NCBI RefSeq assembly: GCF_020524285.1
Contig: NZ_JAIVKX010000005.1
Span: 62,001 to 126,000 of the forward strand
Direction: 5' to 3'
Length of the DNA: 64,000 nt
DNA from: Alloyangia pacifica
GTDB taxonomy: Bacteria > Pseudomonadota > Alphaproteobacteria > Rhodobacterales > Rhodobacteraceae
Shown: one piece after another, positions 32,357-40,901 of the stretch
How the letters are laid out: every line of letters starts with the position of its first letter
How positions within the stretch are numbered: position 1 is the stretch's first letter
Notes under the pieces: model-generated
Database searches by the model: none
What the model saw: the letters and a program-made list of their open reading frames with translations, nothing else
Told to the model about the DNA's origin: nothing
Made by a program: the position numbers and the translations under genes

Positions 32357-32629
32357 TCAGGTCTCCGGATGGGGGACGGCGGGGGATGGGCGGTGCGGAA
32401 GCTCTTCGAAATGGTGGTAGTTGATGGTCAGGGTGATCACGCCGGGGACTTGGTGCAGCTTCATGAGAATGTCCGAGGCGAAGGCCGTCTCGGTATCCTC
32501 GACAACCACCACCAGCCGCCCGTCGTCGGTCTGGGCGTGCACTTCGACGCCGTCGAACGCCTCGATCTGCGCGCGCGCCTCGGGCAGCGCGGTCGGGACG
32601 ATGTGGACAAGGCAGCCGCAGATGTTCAT
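32357..32629 (-). CDS. napD: NapA signal-peptide chaperone NapD
   Basis: 90 residues. NapD proteins bind the Tat signal of NapA in the cytoplasm until the cofactor is inserted. The ferredoxin-like pattern is present: N-terminal MNICGCLVHIVPTALPEA, central DGRLVVVVEDTET and C-terminal MLK-like HQVPGVITLTINYHHFE. Start overlaps the napF stop by four bases. The C-terminal HPET tail differs from enteric NapD but is short. Confidence 0.93.
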   Translation of the reverse strand: MNICGCLVHIVPTALPEARAQIEAFDGVEVHAQTDDGRLVVVVEDTETAFASDILMKLHQVPGVITLTINYHHFEELPHRPSPAVPHPET

Positions 32630-33144
32630 CGCGCGGCCTCCGTGAGGGGTTGGCGTTGCTCGAAGGACACCGCCGCCGCGGGGCAGGTGAAGGCGCAGGC
32701 GCCACAGCCGGTGCAGAGCGCCGCGTCCAGCACCGGCGCCGCCCGACCGCCGGTCATCAGGCGGAAGCTTATCGCGCGTATCTCGCAGGCGTCCTCGCAG
32801 GCGCGGCAGGAGATGCCAGCCAGCGACAGGCAGGTGTCCGCGATGGCGGCGGTCCAGGCCCAGTCGGACACGCTCTCGGGGAGAAGCGCTCCGGTGTCGC
32901 AGGCCTCGGCGCAGGCGCCGCAGAAGGTGCAGGCGCCCCTGGTGAAATCGACCACGGGCATCGGTGTCGCGTCATTGGTTCGCTTGGGGACGACGATCGC
33001 TGCGGGGCAGGCGCGGGCGCAGGCACCGCAGCCGCTGCAGCGCTGGGCAAAGCCGGGCTGCGCGCCGGGGGGCCTCATCTCCGGTGCCTCGGGGCGTGAC
33101 AATTGCCCCCGCAGGAAGTTGCGTCTGCTGTGCTGGGTCGTCAT
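32626..33144 (-). CDS. napF: Ferredoxin-type protein NapF
   Basis: 172-residue cytoplasmic iron-sulfur protein of the nap operon, thought to help mature NapA. N-terminal SRRNFLRG looks Tat-like but lacks a following hydrophobic stretch, as is normal for NapF. Three 4Fe-4S sites: CSGCGACARACP, CTFCGACAEACD and CTGCGACAFTCP, plus extra cysteines CRACEDAC. First gene of napFDAGHBC; no napE or napK is found upstream. Confidence 0.92.
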   Translation of the reverse strand: MTTQHSRRNFLRGQLSRPEAPEMRPPGAQPGFAQRCSGCGACARACPAAIVVPKRTNDATPMPVVDFTRGACTFCGACAEACDTGALLPESVSDWAWTAAIADTCLSLAGISCRACEDACEIRAISFRLMTGGRAAPVLDAALCTGCGACAFTCPAAAVSFEQRQPLTEAAR

Positions 33145-33487
33145 GGACGTCCTGGCCTTCCGGTGTCTCCGCGATCAATCCTGCGGAGGGGATGTATGGG
33201 CTCACACTGCCACAGGTTGTCGACTCGCTAAAGTCTCGCCCTGAGAGTTGTGGAAAATCGGCAAGAATCCGGAGGCGGGGCTGGGTCCCCTCGGGCCCTC
33301 TTGCCGCACGGGTCCCGCCGGAAGGGTCGCTCCGATCTGCGCTGGGCGCGGGGTCATGAGAGCCCATGCCCGCCAAGGGGCGATTGGTGGACAGTCTGCG
33401 CGGGACGCGCGTAGAAGGGCGGGACGGCGGGGACAATGCGTCCCGGCCCCGGACACCTGGACCAATTGGACCACAAGGACGACACGC
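33145..33487. other. Divergent promoter region nap / queG
   Basis: 343 bases without a supported gene. The first ~100 bases next to napF are AT-richer (ACAGGTTGTCGACTCGCTAA near 33212) and probably hold the nap promoter. No full FNR-type TTGAT-N4-ATCAA box is visible; only a half site, TTGATCGCGG on the minus strand near 33177. The queG-proximal part is GC-rich with no clear -35/-10. Confidence 0.4.
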
Positions 33488-34549
33488 GTGGACACCCTCA
33501 AGGCACGGCTGGTGGCGGAATCGGCGGAGGTGGGCTTTGCCGCCTGCCGCATCTGCCGGCCGTGGGACGTGCCGCAGGTGGCCGAACGGCTGGCGGCCTT
33601 CCTCGAGGCGGGCCACCACGGGCAGATGGACTGGATGGCGGAGCGCACCCATTGGCGCGGCAACCCGGCGGCGCTCTGGCCCGAGGCGCGCTCGGTGATC
33701 ATGCTGGCCGAGAACTACGGCCCGGAGCACGACCCCCGCACGGTGCTGACGCAACAGGAGCGCGCGGCGATCTCGGTCTACGCGCAGAACCGCGACTACC
33801 ACGACGTGGTGAAGAAGAAGCTAAAGCGGCTCGGGCGATGGTTGATCGACGCGGGCGCGCGCGAGCTGGGCCGCGATGCCGAGGCCCCGCAGATCAAGGT
33901 CTTCGTCGACACCGCCCCGGTGATGGAAAAGCCGCTCGGCGCAGCGGCGGGGCTGGGCTGGCAGGGCAAGCACACCAATCTGGTGAGCCGCGAGCTGGGC
34001 TCGTGGTTCTTTCTCGGGGCGATCTTCACCACGCTGGAACTGCCGGTGGACGGGGGCGAGCGCGACCACTGCGGCTCCTGCCGGGCCTGCCTCGACGCCT
34101 GTCCGACGGCGGCCTTTCCGGAGCCCTACCGGCTCGATGCGCGGCGCTGCATCTCCTACCTGACCATCGAACACGCCGGGCCGGTGGACGAGGACCTGCG
34201 GGGCTTGCTCGGCAACCGCATCTACGGCTGCGACGACTGCCTCGCGGCCTGCCCGTGGAACAAGTTCGCCGAGGTCGCTTCGGAGGTGAAGTACCACGCC
34301 CGCGACGACCTGCTGGCGCCGCCGCTGGCCGAGCTGGCGGCGCTCGACGATGCAGGGTTCCGGGCGCGGTTCTCCGGCTCGCCGATCAAGCGCATCGGGC
34401 GGCACCGTTTCGTGCGCAACGTGCTCTACGCGATCGGCAATTCGGGTCGGGCGGACTTGCGGGGCGTGGCGCAGGGGCTTTGCGAGGATGCCGACGAGAC
34501 GGTGCGCGATGCGGCCCGCTGGGCGGTGGCGCGGCTGCCCTCGGCCTGA
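33488..34549 (+). CDS. queG: Epoxyqueuosine reductase QueG
   Basis: 353-residue cobalamin- and Fe-S-dependent enzyme that makes queuosine in tRNA anticodons from epoxyqueuosine. N-terminal [13 protein letters not shown]; cobalamin-domain [45 protein letters not shown] (with the catalytic Asp in the first part) and GKHTNL; two 4Fe-4S sites [12 protein letters not shown] and [11 protein letters not shown]-terminal HEAT-like [16 protein letters not shown]. The GTG at 33488 is chosen for the AAGGA eight bases before it and the family's N-terminus. Unrelated to nap in function. Confidence 0.95.
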   Translation: MDTLKARLVAESAEVGFAACRICRPWDVPQVAERLAAFLEAGHHGQMDWMAERTHWRGNPAALWPEARSVIMLAENYGPEHDPRTVLTQQERAAISVYAQNRDYHDVVKKKLKRLGRWLIDAGARELGRDAEAPQIKVFVDTAPVMEKPLGAAAGLGWQGKHTNLVSRELGSWFFLGAIFTTLELPVDGGERDHCGSCRACLDACPTAAFPEPYRLDARRCISYLTIEHAGPVDEDLRGLLGNRIYGCDDCLAACPWNKFAEVASEVKYHARDDLLAPPLAELAALDDAGFRARFSGSPIKRIGRHRFVRNVLYAIGNSGRADLRGVAQGLCEDADETVRDAARWAVARLPSA

Positions 34550-34581
34550 GCGCGACCTGAGCGCGGCCTGAGATCTTCTTC

Positions 34582-34663
34582 GTCCCCGCGGGGACAGCGG
34601 TGTCGCGGCCTTCCCGTCCCCCCTGTCCCCACGGGGGCACCCGTTTGCCGTCCCCGCGGGGAC
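34582..34663. repeat. Three copies of a GTCCCC-N2-GGGGAC palindrome
   Basis: GTCCCCGCGGGGAC occurs exactly at 34582-34595 and 34650-34663; a variant GTCCCCACGGGGGC is at 34625-34638. They lie just after queG, with GC-rich spacers. Could be a REP-like element, a processing site or a protein-binding array. Confidence 0.6.
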
Positions 34664-34699
34664 GGTAGCCCGGCCGCCGCGAAGGGCCCGACCTGCGCA

Positions 34700-34732
34700 A
34701 ACAGAAAGCGCCGGTGCCGAGGGATGGCACCG
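34700..34732 (-). terminator. Possible minus-strand terminator hairpin
   Basis: On the minus strand CGGTGCC (34732-34726) pairs with GGCACCG (34718-34712), loop of seven, followed by GCGCTTTCTGTTTG. It lies beyond the stronger terminator at 34922, so it may be a backup or end a short untranslated RNA. Confidence 0.45.
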
Positions 34733-34921
34733 ACGCCCACGAGGGTTCCTGGGATCCAGGAGGTTCTGACAGGAGTACGTGCCTCCTGCTCGAAAGATGG
34801 GCGGAGCGGGGCGGCACTGCAAGCGAATTCACGCGAAAGAGATCGGCGGTGTTCACGTTCTGCGTGTGTTTCGATCCGCGGCATCCGTCTAGCGTGCACG
34901 CGCGGTCACGGTGCACTGGGG

Positions 34922-34961
34922 CTGCAAAGAAAGGCCCCCCGCGTTGGAAAACACGGAGGGC
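34922..34961 (-). terminator. Rho-independent terminator of the exported-protein gene
   Basis: An 11-bp stem (34950-34960 with 34935-34945, two wobble pairs) with tetraloop TTCC on the minus strand, followed by CCTTTCTTT. It lies 68 bases after the stop at 35029. Confidence 0.8.
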
Positions 34962-35028
34962 GGTCGGGGCCACGAACACGGCTCCTTCACCACGCCTCAG
35001 CGGCGCGGATCACGTGTCAGGATCAATC

Positions 35029-35571
35029 TCAGGCGCGGTCGTCGATCAGCAGCTCGAGGCTGTCCTGCGCGGCGTAGAAGCCGATCACGTCGTCGGCGTC
35101 GTACCCCTGCGCGTCCAGTTCGGCGGTCAGCGCGTCGTTGTCCAGCATCAGCGCGCGCAGCGCCTCCAGCTCGGGCGTGGCCGCTGCGAGGGCGTCATCC
35201 AGCGCGGTGGCGCTCTCGTTCGCCTGGCCCTTCAGTTTGCTGAGCGGCAGGAGCTGCACCTCTGTCGCCTCGGATACGGCTTCGGGATCGGCCATCGCCA
35301 GGTCGGCATTGTGCAGCGAGGAGATCGCCTGCCCGTAACTCTGCGGCACATCGGCCCGCAGGTCCGACGCGGTCTGCGGCGAGACCGGCACCGTGTCGGT
35401 GACGCCCGAGCCGCTGGCGCCGGTGCTTTCGGTCATCTGCGAGGTCTCGAGCGGCGCTTCGTCCAGCGTGGCGGGGTCGGAGGCGCTGTCGGTCTGCGCG
35501 TGGGCCGCGGCGGAGAGCGAGGCGGCGGTGAGAACGGCGAGGCCGAACTTGGTGGTGGAACGGAGGGTCAT
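35029..35571 (-). CDS. Exported protein of unknown function
   Basis: 180 residues. Clear Sec signal peptide (FGLAVLTAASLSAAAHAQ, cleavage near 26). The mature N-terminus is Ser/Thr/Asp-rich and probably disordered (TDSASDPATLDEAPLE). The rest is acidic and helical, with LLPLSKLKGQANESATALDD and a C-terminal YDADDVIGFYAAQDSLELLI. No catalytic motif or cysteine. Start set by AAGGAGACC. Single-gene unit with its own terminator, divergent from msrB. Not recognised. Confidence 0.8.
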   Translation of the reverse strand: MTLRSTTKFGLAVLTAASLSAAAHAQTDSASDPATLDEAPLETSQMTESTGASGSGVTDTVPVSPQTASDLRADVPQSYGQAISSLHNADLAMADPEAVSEATEVQLLPLSKLKGQANESATALDDALAAATPELEALRALMLDNDALTAELDAQGYDADDVIGFYAAQDSLELLIDDRA

Positions 35572-35895
35572 CTTGGGTCTCCTTGCAGTCTGGGTGCGTC
35601 CTTGGTCGTAGCTCCGGTGCGCTTCGTCGCGCCGGTCAGAGAGGTAATGCGCGGGAGCGGCCTTCGGATCCCTCGATGCCCGCAAGGTGAGCGCGGCGTG
35701 TACTTCGGGCAGGGACTCGCCGGAATGAGGGGGCCATATGCGGCGGTGCGCCGCCGGTTCCGGGCAGAAGGGCGGCGCGGGCGGCGGGCTGCTGCCGCGC
35801 GCTGCGAAATCGGCAAAGGCGCGCCTGCGAAGGGGGCTTTGCATTGTCCGCCGCGCACCCCATCTTAAGGCCAAGATCAAAGACCGGAGGAATCC
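35572..35895. other. Divergent promoter region before msrB
   Basis: 324 bases without a supported gene. A candidate sigma-70 promoter for msrB is TTGCAT (35839-35844), 17-base spacer, ATCTTA (35862-35867). A small GGCGG/CCGCC hairpin lies near 35740. Nothing else stands out. Confidence 0.4.
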
Positions 35896-36345
35896 ATGGC
35901 GACCTATGAACGCAATCCAGACGTGATCGCGACGCTCGACCCCGAGCAGTACCGCGTCACCCAGGAGAACGGCACCGAGCGGCCGGGCACCGGAAAGTAT
36001 CTCGACAACAAGGCGGCGGGCATCTACGTCGACGTCGTTTCCGGCGAGCCGCTCTTCGCCTCGTCCGACAAGTACGACAGCGGCTGCGGCTGGCCGAGCT
36101 TCGCCAAGCCCATCGAGCCCGCCCATGTGGCCGAACTGCGCGACACCACCCACGGGATGATCCGTACCGAGGTGCGCTCGACCCATGGCGACTCGCACCT
36201 CGGCCACGTCTTTCCGGACGGGCCGATGGACCGTGGCGGCCTGCGCTACTGCATCAACTCGGCCTCGCTGCGCTTCGTACCGCGCGAGGACATGGAGGCC
36301 GAGGGCTATGGCGCCTATCTCGATCAGGTGGAGGACGTGGCATGA
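35896..36345 (+). CDS. msrB: Peptide-methionine (R)-S-oxide reductase
   Basis: 149-residue repair enzyme that reduces methionine-R-sulfoxide in proteins. The family core is present: [30 protein letters not shown], and the catalytic Cys in [11 protein letters not shown]. The two CxxC zinc-binding pairs of many MsrB proteins are absent, so this is a zinc-free form. Its stop overlaps msrA (ATGA), and GGAGG precedes the start. No signal peptide; cytosolic. Confidence 0.96.
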   Translation: MATYERNPDVIATLDPEQYRVTQENGTERPGTGKYLDNKAAGIYVDVVSGEPLFASSDKYDSGCGWPSFAKPIEPAHVAELRDTTHGMIRTEVRSTHGDSHLGHVFPDGPMDRGGLRYCINSASLRFVPREDMEAEGYGAYLDQVEDVA

Positions 36346-36851
36346 GCACGGAACGCGCAGTACTGGCGGGTGGCTGTTTCTGGGGTATGCAGGATCTGAT
36401 CCGCAAGCTGCCGGGGGTCGAGGCCACGCGCGTCGGTTACACCGGCGGCGACGTGCCCAACGCCACCTACCGCAACCACGGTACCCATGCCGAGGGCATC
36501 GAGATCCTCTTCGATCCCGAGACCATCAGCTACCGGCGGATCCTCGAGTTCTTCTTCCAGATCCACGATCCGACGACGCTCAACCGGCAGGGCAACGATC
36601 TGGGCATGAGCTACCGTTCGGCGATTTACTACGTCGACGAGGCGCAGAAGGCCGAGGCGCTGGACACCATTGCCGACGTCGACGCCTCGGGAATCTGGCC
36701 CGGCAAGGTGGTGACCGAGGTCGCGCCGGTGGGCGATTTCTGGGAGGCCGAGGCAGAGCACCAGGATTACCTCGTGCGCTATCCCGGCGGCTACACCTGC
36801 CACTTCCCGCGCCCCGACTGGGTGCTGCCGCGGCGCGATGCGGCGGAATGA
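36342..36851 (+). CDS. msrA: Peptide-methionine (S)-S-oxide reductase
   Basis: 169-residue partner of MsrB, acting on the S-sulfoxide. Catalytic GGCFWGMQD is at residues 10-18; further family blocks are [40 protein letters not shown] and the YRSAIYY block. A Tyr-rich C-terminal [19 protein letters not shown] contains one likely resolving Cys. Translationally coupled to msrB, so both stereoisomers are repaired from one transcript. A perfect hairpin follows. Confidence 0.96.
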   Translation: MSTERAVLAGGCFWGMQDLIRKLPGVEATRVGYTGGDVPNATYRNHGTHAEGIEILFDPETISYRRILEFFFQIHDPTTLNRQGNDLGMSYRSAIYYVDEAQKAEALDTIADVDASGIWPGKVVTEVAPVGDFWEAEAEHQDYLVRYPGGYTCHFPRPDWVLPRRDAAE

Positions 36852-36870
36852 GCGGCAACTTTTGACGAGC

Positions 36871-36899
36871 GAGAGGCGGCGCGGATTGCGCCGCCTCTC
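36871..36899 (+). terminator. Strong hairpin after msrA
   Basis: A perfect 12-bp stem (arm GAGAGGCGGCGC) with loop GGATT, 19 bases after msrA. No T-run follows, so it may stabilise the 3' end rather than terminate by itself. Confidence 0.6.
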
Positions 36900-36974
36900 A
36901 CGATGCGCCGGGGGAACCGGCCCGGCGGCGCCCGCGTTCGCCCACAGGATGAGACCCGCGAAGGACCACCCCAG

Positions 36975-37595
36975 ATGAGCAGCGCCGCCGCGCCCGAGAC
37001 CTCCCGAGACACCGCCACGGATCGCCCGGTCGGCGAGATCGTCGACCGCCTGCAGGAGGCGGCGCAGGGCGCGCGCGTCTCGCTGCGCGACATGGTGGAG
37101 AGCTTCGGCGAAAGCTCCTTCATCCCGGCGCTGATGGTGCCCGCGCTGCTGGTGGTCTCGCCGCTGTCGGGGATCCCGCTGTTCTCGACCTTCTGCGGGT
37201 TGCTGATCGCCTTCATCTCGGGGCAGATGCTGATCTCGCGGCGCCATCTGTGGTTGCCGGATTTCCTCATGGCGCGGAACTTCGACGGGCCGAAGGCGCG
37301 CAAGGGGCTGGGCAAGCTGCGCGGCCTCGGGAACTGGCTCGACCGCAACGCCCGCAGCCGCCTGCGGCTGATGACCGCCGGCCCGATGCGCAAGCTGCTG
37401 CAGGCGGTCTGCCTGCTCTGCGGGCTGGCGATGCCGTTCCTCGAGCTGGTGCCGTTTTCTTCGTCGATCCTCGGTCTGACGGTGCTGTGCTTCGCCACGG
37501 CGCTGCTGGTGCGCGACGGGCTCTTCGCCAGCATCGGTTGCGTCACGCTGGCGGCGGCGGTGCTGGTGCCCCTGATGGTTGCGGGGGTGATCTGA
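36975..37595 (+). CDS. ExoD-family membrane protein
   Basis: 206 residues resembling ExoD proteins, first linked to exopolysaccharide synthesis in rhizobia; biochemical role unclear. Typical parts are DRLQEAA and GESSFIPALMVPALLVVSPLSG near residue 50, GLLIAFISGQML, and two C-terminal membrane segments (LLQAVCLLCGLAMPFLELVP and SIGCVTLAAAVLVPLMVAG). Start at 36975 follows CACCCCAG without a clear Shine-Dalgarno. Monocistronic, convergent with a small membrane-protein gene. Confidence 0.85.
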   Translation: MSSAAAPETSRDTATDRPVGEIVDRLQEAAQGARVSLRDMVESFGESSFIPALMVPALLVVSPLSGIPLFSTFCGLLIAFISGQMLISRRHLWLPDFLMARNFDGPKARKGLGKLRGLGNWLDRNARSRLRLMTAGPMRKLLQAVCLLCGLAMPFLELVPFSSSILGLTVLCFATALLVRDGLFASIGCVTLAAAVLVPLMVAGVI

Positions 37596-37652
37596 CCCGA
37601 GAGCCGAGCGCGGGCCGATCCGAGGATCGAGCCCCGGCCCGGACCGCGGGGG

Positions 37653-37871
37653 TCACGGCATGCCGGCGCGGTTGAAGACGCCGATGATCAGCAGGGCGGC
37701 CACCGCCAGGACCACGAAAAGCAGGATCGCGCGGCGCCCCTTGCCGCGCATCTCCGGGTTTTCGGGCAATTGCACGGGTCTGTCAGAAGCCCCGGCGTCG
37801 CCGGGGCCTGCGCGGGTCTCGTGCGGGTGGGCCACGTCATGCGCATGATTCTTGCGGTCGTCGGAGGTCAT
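37653..37871 (-). CDS. Small single-span membrane protein
   Basis: 72 residues: a hydrophilic, His-containing N-terminal half (KNHAHDVAHPHETRAG), a basic MRGKGRRA stop-transfer region, one transmembrane helix (ILLFVVLAVAALLIIGVF) and a five-residue tail. Start at 37871 chosen for GGAGGAG just upstream; an ATG at 37883 is the alternative. Last gene after the phosphoesterase, 21-base gap. Function unknown. Confidence 0.75.
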   Translation of the reverse strand: MTSDDRKNHAHDVAHPHETRAGPGDAGASDRPVQLPENPEMRGKGRRAILLFVVLAVAALLIIGVFNRAGMP

Positions 37872-37892
37872 GGGCTCCTCCATGCTTGGGTG

Positions 37893-38747
37893 TTACCTGT
37901 TCGGAACGCCCGAGGTGGGACGCGGTTCCCGCTCCGCGGCAGAACGCACGGGCCACTCGGGGCTGCGCTCCCAGCCCTGATCGCCGAAACTGTAGTGCCG
38001 GCGCTCTGCCTCGACGAAGTGATGTTCGCGGGCGATCATGCGGCGGATGCTGGCGCTGTGGCTCTCGAGATCAAGGATCGCGAAATCGTTCTCCTGCCCG
38101 CGGAGCCGGGTCGAGAGCCCCGTGCCCACATGCACCTGCAGCACCTGTGCGCCGTGCTTGCGCGACAGGAACGGCTCGGTGCGCCAGCGGTGCAGATGGC
38201 CCGAGAGCACGAGGTGGGCGCCGCATTCCGAGAGCCGCTCGATGGCCTGGTCGGCATCGCGCATCAGAGACTTGTCGACATCCGCGTCCTGCTCGAAAGG
38301 ATGGTGGGCAAGCACCACGTTGAGCCCCTTTTCCTCCGAGAAGATCCGGCAGGCCTGACGCATCTGCAGCCAGCGGATCTTGCCCCGCTGCCAGCGGAAG
38401 CGGTCGACGGTGTTGAAGCCGACCACGGTCAGCCCCGGCAGGCGCTTTACCGGCATCATTTCTTCTGTGATGAAGCGGCGGTAGCGGCGGTAGGGGCGCA
38501 CGAAGCGCAGCCAGAGATTGTCGAGCGAGACATCGTGGTTGCCGGGCACCGCCATCCACGGCGCCTGCAGCTTGCGCAGGAAGGCACGGGCTTCGCGGTA
38601 CTGGCTGCAGCGGGCGCGCTGGGTGAAATCGCCGGTGATCGCCACGAGGTCGGGCTTGGCGACGTTCACCGCGCGCAGCAGCGGGTCCAGAAGCTCGGGC
38701 GCGCTGCGCCCGAAATGCAGGTCGGAAAGGTGGATCAGGCGGGTCAT
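37893..38747 (-). CDS. Metallophosphoesterase
   Basis: 284-residue calcineurin-like phosphoesterase with the full dinuclear metal set: DLHFG (residues 9-13), GDFTQ near 39, GNHD near 70, AHHPF near 146 and GHLH near 182. Similar to cyclic-nucleotide phosphodiesterase/Icc-like enzymes; substrate not readable. Start overlaps the stop of the diacylglycerol-kinase-like gene (ATGA), linking it to lipid or phosphate-ester metabolism. No export signal. Confidence 0.92.
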   Translation of the reverse strand: MTRLIHLSDLHFGRSAPELLDPLLRAVNVAKPDLVAITGDFTQRARCSQYREARAFLRKLQAPWMAVPGNHDVSLDNLWLRFVRPYRRYRRFITEEMMPVKRLPGLTVVGFNTVDRFRWQRGKIRWLQMRQACRIFSEEKGLNVVLAHHPFEQDADVDKSLMRDADQAIERLSECGAHLVLSGHLHRWRTEPFLSRKHGAQVLQVHVGTGLSTRLRGQENDFAILDLESHSASIRRMIAREHHFVEAERRHYSFGDQGWERSPEWPVRSAAEREPRPTSGVPNR

Positions 38748-39736
38748 GCGGGCAGGGCTTTTTCGAGGGCGGCATCGGCGGGTACTTCCGGCTCCGGCTC
38801 TTCGCGGGCGGGCACATTCTCGGCCGGGACCATGACCCGCAGCGGCTCGGGGCGGCGGCGGAAGCGGATCGGGGTCTCCATCAGCTCCTTCTCGCCATCA
38901 CGGGCCACCAGCGCGCGGGGCCGGTGGGTGTGCAGGGTGATCTCGCGCCCGGTGACAAAGCCGAACTCCTCGCCCTTCTGCGCCTTGCCCATGGCGAGCC
39001 GCAGCGAGGCGCGCACGAGCTCCCAGCGGCTGGTGCCCTTGGAGGTGAAGAGCACGAAATCCCCGTCGCGGATCGCATCCGCGCCGTCGAGGTTGAACTG
39101 CTCGAGCTGGTAGGCGCTGTTGGCGACGAAGGCGAGAGGCGTGCGCATCTCGGTCTTGCGACCATCCACCTCGACCTGCAGGCGCAGCGGCTTGCGGAAG
39201 CCGGCGAGGGCCAGCACCACCGACCAGTAGGCGGCCACGCGCGAGCGGCCCCAGCGCTGGTAGACGCCCTCGCGGGTGCGCAGGATCAGCGGGTAGATCC
39301 CCAGGCTCGCGTTGTTGAGAAACACCTCGCCGTTGACCTCGCCGAGGCTGATCTCGCGCAGGCGACCCGAGGCGAGGATGCGCACCGCGCCCTCGGCATC
39401 CTCGGGGATGTCGAGCCCGCGGGCGAAATAGTTGAACGTGCCCTGCGGGATCACGCCCATCGGCACGCCGGCCTCATGCGCGGCTGCGGCCACCGCGCCG
39501 ATCGTGCCGTCGCCGCCCGCGGCGACGACCATCGCGCAGCCGTTGCCCGCGGCCTTGCGGGCGGTGTCGAGGATGGGTCTTTCCGGCGTCAGGCCGATCA
39601 GTTCGGCCTCGAGCCCGTTCTCCGTGAAAAGCCGGGTCAGCGTCTCGCGGCGGCTCTCTTTGTCGGGGTGGTCGCCGGAGTGCTCGTTCAGGATGACACA
39701 GATTTTGCGATTGTCGGTCACTGGGGCGCTCTCCAT
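38744..39736 (-). CDS. Diacylglycerol kinase catalytic-domain protein (lipid kinase-like)
   Basis: 330 residues. N-terminal ICVILNEHSG and the nucleotide motif AAGGDGTIGAV near residue 75, then IPQGTFNYFARGLDIP, the typical DAGK/YegS family core. The C-terminal beta domain contains FVANSAYQLEQFNLDGAD. The last 40 residues are Pro/Glu-rich. Such proteins phosphorylate diacylglycerol or related lipids. Operon with a metallophosphoesterase and a small membrane protein. It is divergent from yihY across a hairpin. Confidence 0.9.
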   Translation of the reverse strand: MESAPVTDNRKICVILNEHSGDHPDKESRRETLTRLFTENGLEAELIGLTPERPILDTARKAAGNGCAMVVAAGGDGTIGAVAAAAHEAGVPMGVIPQGTFNYFARGLDIPEDAEGAVRILASGRLREISLGEVNGEVFLNNASLGIYPLILRTREGVYQRWGRSRVAAYWSVVLALAGFRKPLRLQVEVDGRKTEMRTPLAFVANSAYQLEQFNLDGADAIRDGDFVLFTSKGTSRWELVRASLRLAMGKAQKGEEFGFVTGREITLHTHRPRALVARDGEKELMETPIRFRRRPEPLRVMVPAENVPAREEPEPEVPADAALEKALPA

Positions 39737-39760
39737 CGGGGTTCCGAAAGGTCAACGCGT

Positions 39761-39786
39761 GCCGCTGCGGGCGGTTCCGCAGCGGC
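39761..39786. other. Inverted repeat in the divergent DAGK/yihY region
   Basis: Perfect 10-bp arms GCCGCTGCGG (39761-39770) and CCGCAGCGGC (39777-39786) with a six-base loop, 25 bases before the lipid-kinase-like start. Could be an operator or a leader hairpin. Confidence 0.4.
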
Positions 39787-39893
39787 CGAAGGTGTCGCAG
39801 GGCCGCGCCCGCAAGCCTCAGATTGCACCGCAAGACGGGGCGCCGCGCAACCAGTGGATTGACGCCGCGTCGGCTTCTGCGCAGGTTGCGCTC

Positions 39894-40901
39894 ATGCAAA
39901 GCAGCCCGTCCTCCTCCGCCTCACAGCCGTCCAGCGCGGCCGCCCTCGCTCGCGAAGAGCGCCTGCGCCTGCGCCACGTCGGCTTTCGCGGCTGGCTGCA
40001 CGCCCTGTGGCGGACATGGCAGCGCATGGACGAGCGCAATCTGGGGCTGATCGCCGCCGGGGTCGGTTTCTACGCCTTCCTGTCGATCTTCCCCGCCATG
40101 GCCGCGGTGATCGCGATCTGGGGCTACTGGGCCGATCCGATCGCCATCGCCGAGCAGATGGAGCTGCTCACCGACGTCATCCCCGAGACCGCCTACCAGC
40201 TCATCGACACGCAGATCACCCAGCTCATTTCGACCAACCGCTCGACGCTGCAATGGGCCTCGGTCGCCTCCATCGTGCTGGCGATCTGGTCGGCGCGGGC
40301 CTCGGTGGCGGCGCTGATCCGCGGGCTGAACGCGGTGACCGAGGCGCCGCACCGCACCAACCCCGTGCGGCGCATACTGGTCGCCTACGGCATGACCGCG
40401 CTGCTGGTGCTGGTGGCGCTGCTGGCCTTTGCGGCGGTGGTGGTGATCCCGGCCGGCATGGCCTTCCTGCACCTGCCGGCGGGGGTCGAGATCGCGGTGG
40501 AGGGGGCGAAGTGGATCGTGCTGCTCTGCGTCGTCTATCTCGCCGTTGCGCTGGTCTACCGCTTCGGGCCGAACCGGCGGCAATCGCGCATGCCGTGGCT
40601 GACGCCGGGTGCGGCGATCGCGGTGATCGCCTGGGCCGTCGGCTCCTTTGCCCTGGCCAGCTACGTGCGCAACTTCGACCGGCTGAACGAGGTCTATGGC
40701 TCGCTTGGCGCGGTGGTGGCGCTGCTGCTGTGGTTCTACGTCAGCGCGCTGGTCACGCTGCTCGGCGCGCAGCTCAACACCGAGCTGGCACGGGTGCTGG
40801 TCGCCCGCCGCGCCGCCACGGCCCGCGAGGCGGAGACAGGCCTGGAGGCCGCGTCAGGCGGGGTCGCGGGCGGGGTGGCGGAAGTTTCTGAAAAAAAGTG
40901 A
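39894..40901 (+). CDS. YihY/BrkB family inner-membrane protein
   Basis: 335 residues with six predicted helices. Family pattern: DERNLGLIAAGVGFYAFLSIFPAMAAVIAI (helix 1 region, residues ~50-79), WASVASIVLAIWSARASVAALIRGLN, and C-terminal NEVYGSLGAVVALLLWFYVSALVTLLGAQLN. Formerly called ribonuclease BN, an assignment since withdrawn for this family. The N-terminal 35 residues are Ser/Ala-rich and disordered. No strong Shine-Dalgarno; start taken from the family N-terminus. Confidence 0.88.
   Translation: MQSSPSSSASQPSSAAALAREERLRLRHVGFRGWLHALWRTWQRMDERNLGLIAAGVGFYAFLSIFPAMAAVIAIWGYWADPIAIAEQMELLTDVIPETAYQLIDTQITQLISTNRSTLQWASVASIVLAIWSARASVAALIRGLNAVTEAPHRTNPVRRILVAYGMTALLVLVALLAFAAVVVIPAGMAFLHLPAGVEIAVEGAKWIVLLCVVYLAVALVYRFGPNRRQSRMPWLTPGAAIAVIAWAVGSFALASYVRNFDRLNEVYGSLGAVVALLLWFYVSALVTLLGAQLNTELARVLVARRAATAREAETGLEAASGGVAGGVAEVSEKK

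Larger units (their letters stand above)
34550..35028. other. Gene-free region with palindromes and terminators
   Basis: 479 bases without a supported gene. It contains three copies of a GTCCCC-type palindrome (34582-34663), a minus-strand hairpin with T-rich tail (34700-34732) and a strong minus-strand terminator (34922-34961). No tRNA or small RNA can be assigned, though a transcript ending at 34700 is conceivable. Confidence 0.5.

Noticed and set aside
33145-33200. FNR box for the nap operon
   Set aside because: Only a TTGAT half-site is present; the partner ATCAA at the right spacing is missing.
29837-33244. A 1135-codon plus-strand open frame opposite napA, napD and napF
   Set aside because: Its length comes from the GC-rich third-position pattern of the nap genes; the minus strand has complete Nap proteins with all cofactor motifs.
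34550-35028. CRISPR-like array from the repeated palindromes
   Set aside because: Spacers are 29 and 11 bases, repeats only 14 bases and just three copies, with no cas genes nearby.
36185-36865. Open frame overlapping msrB and msrA in another phase
   Set aside because: Composition is typical of out-of-frame GC-rich sequence; MsrB and MsrA are complete with their catalytic motifs.
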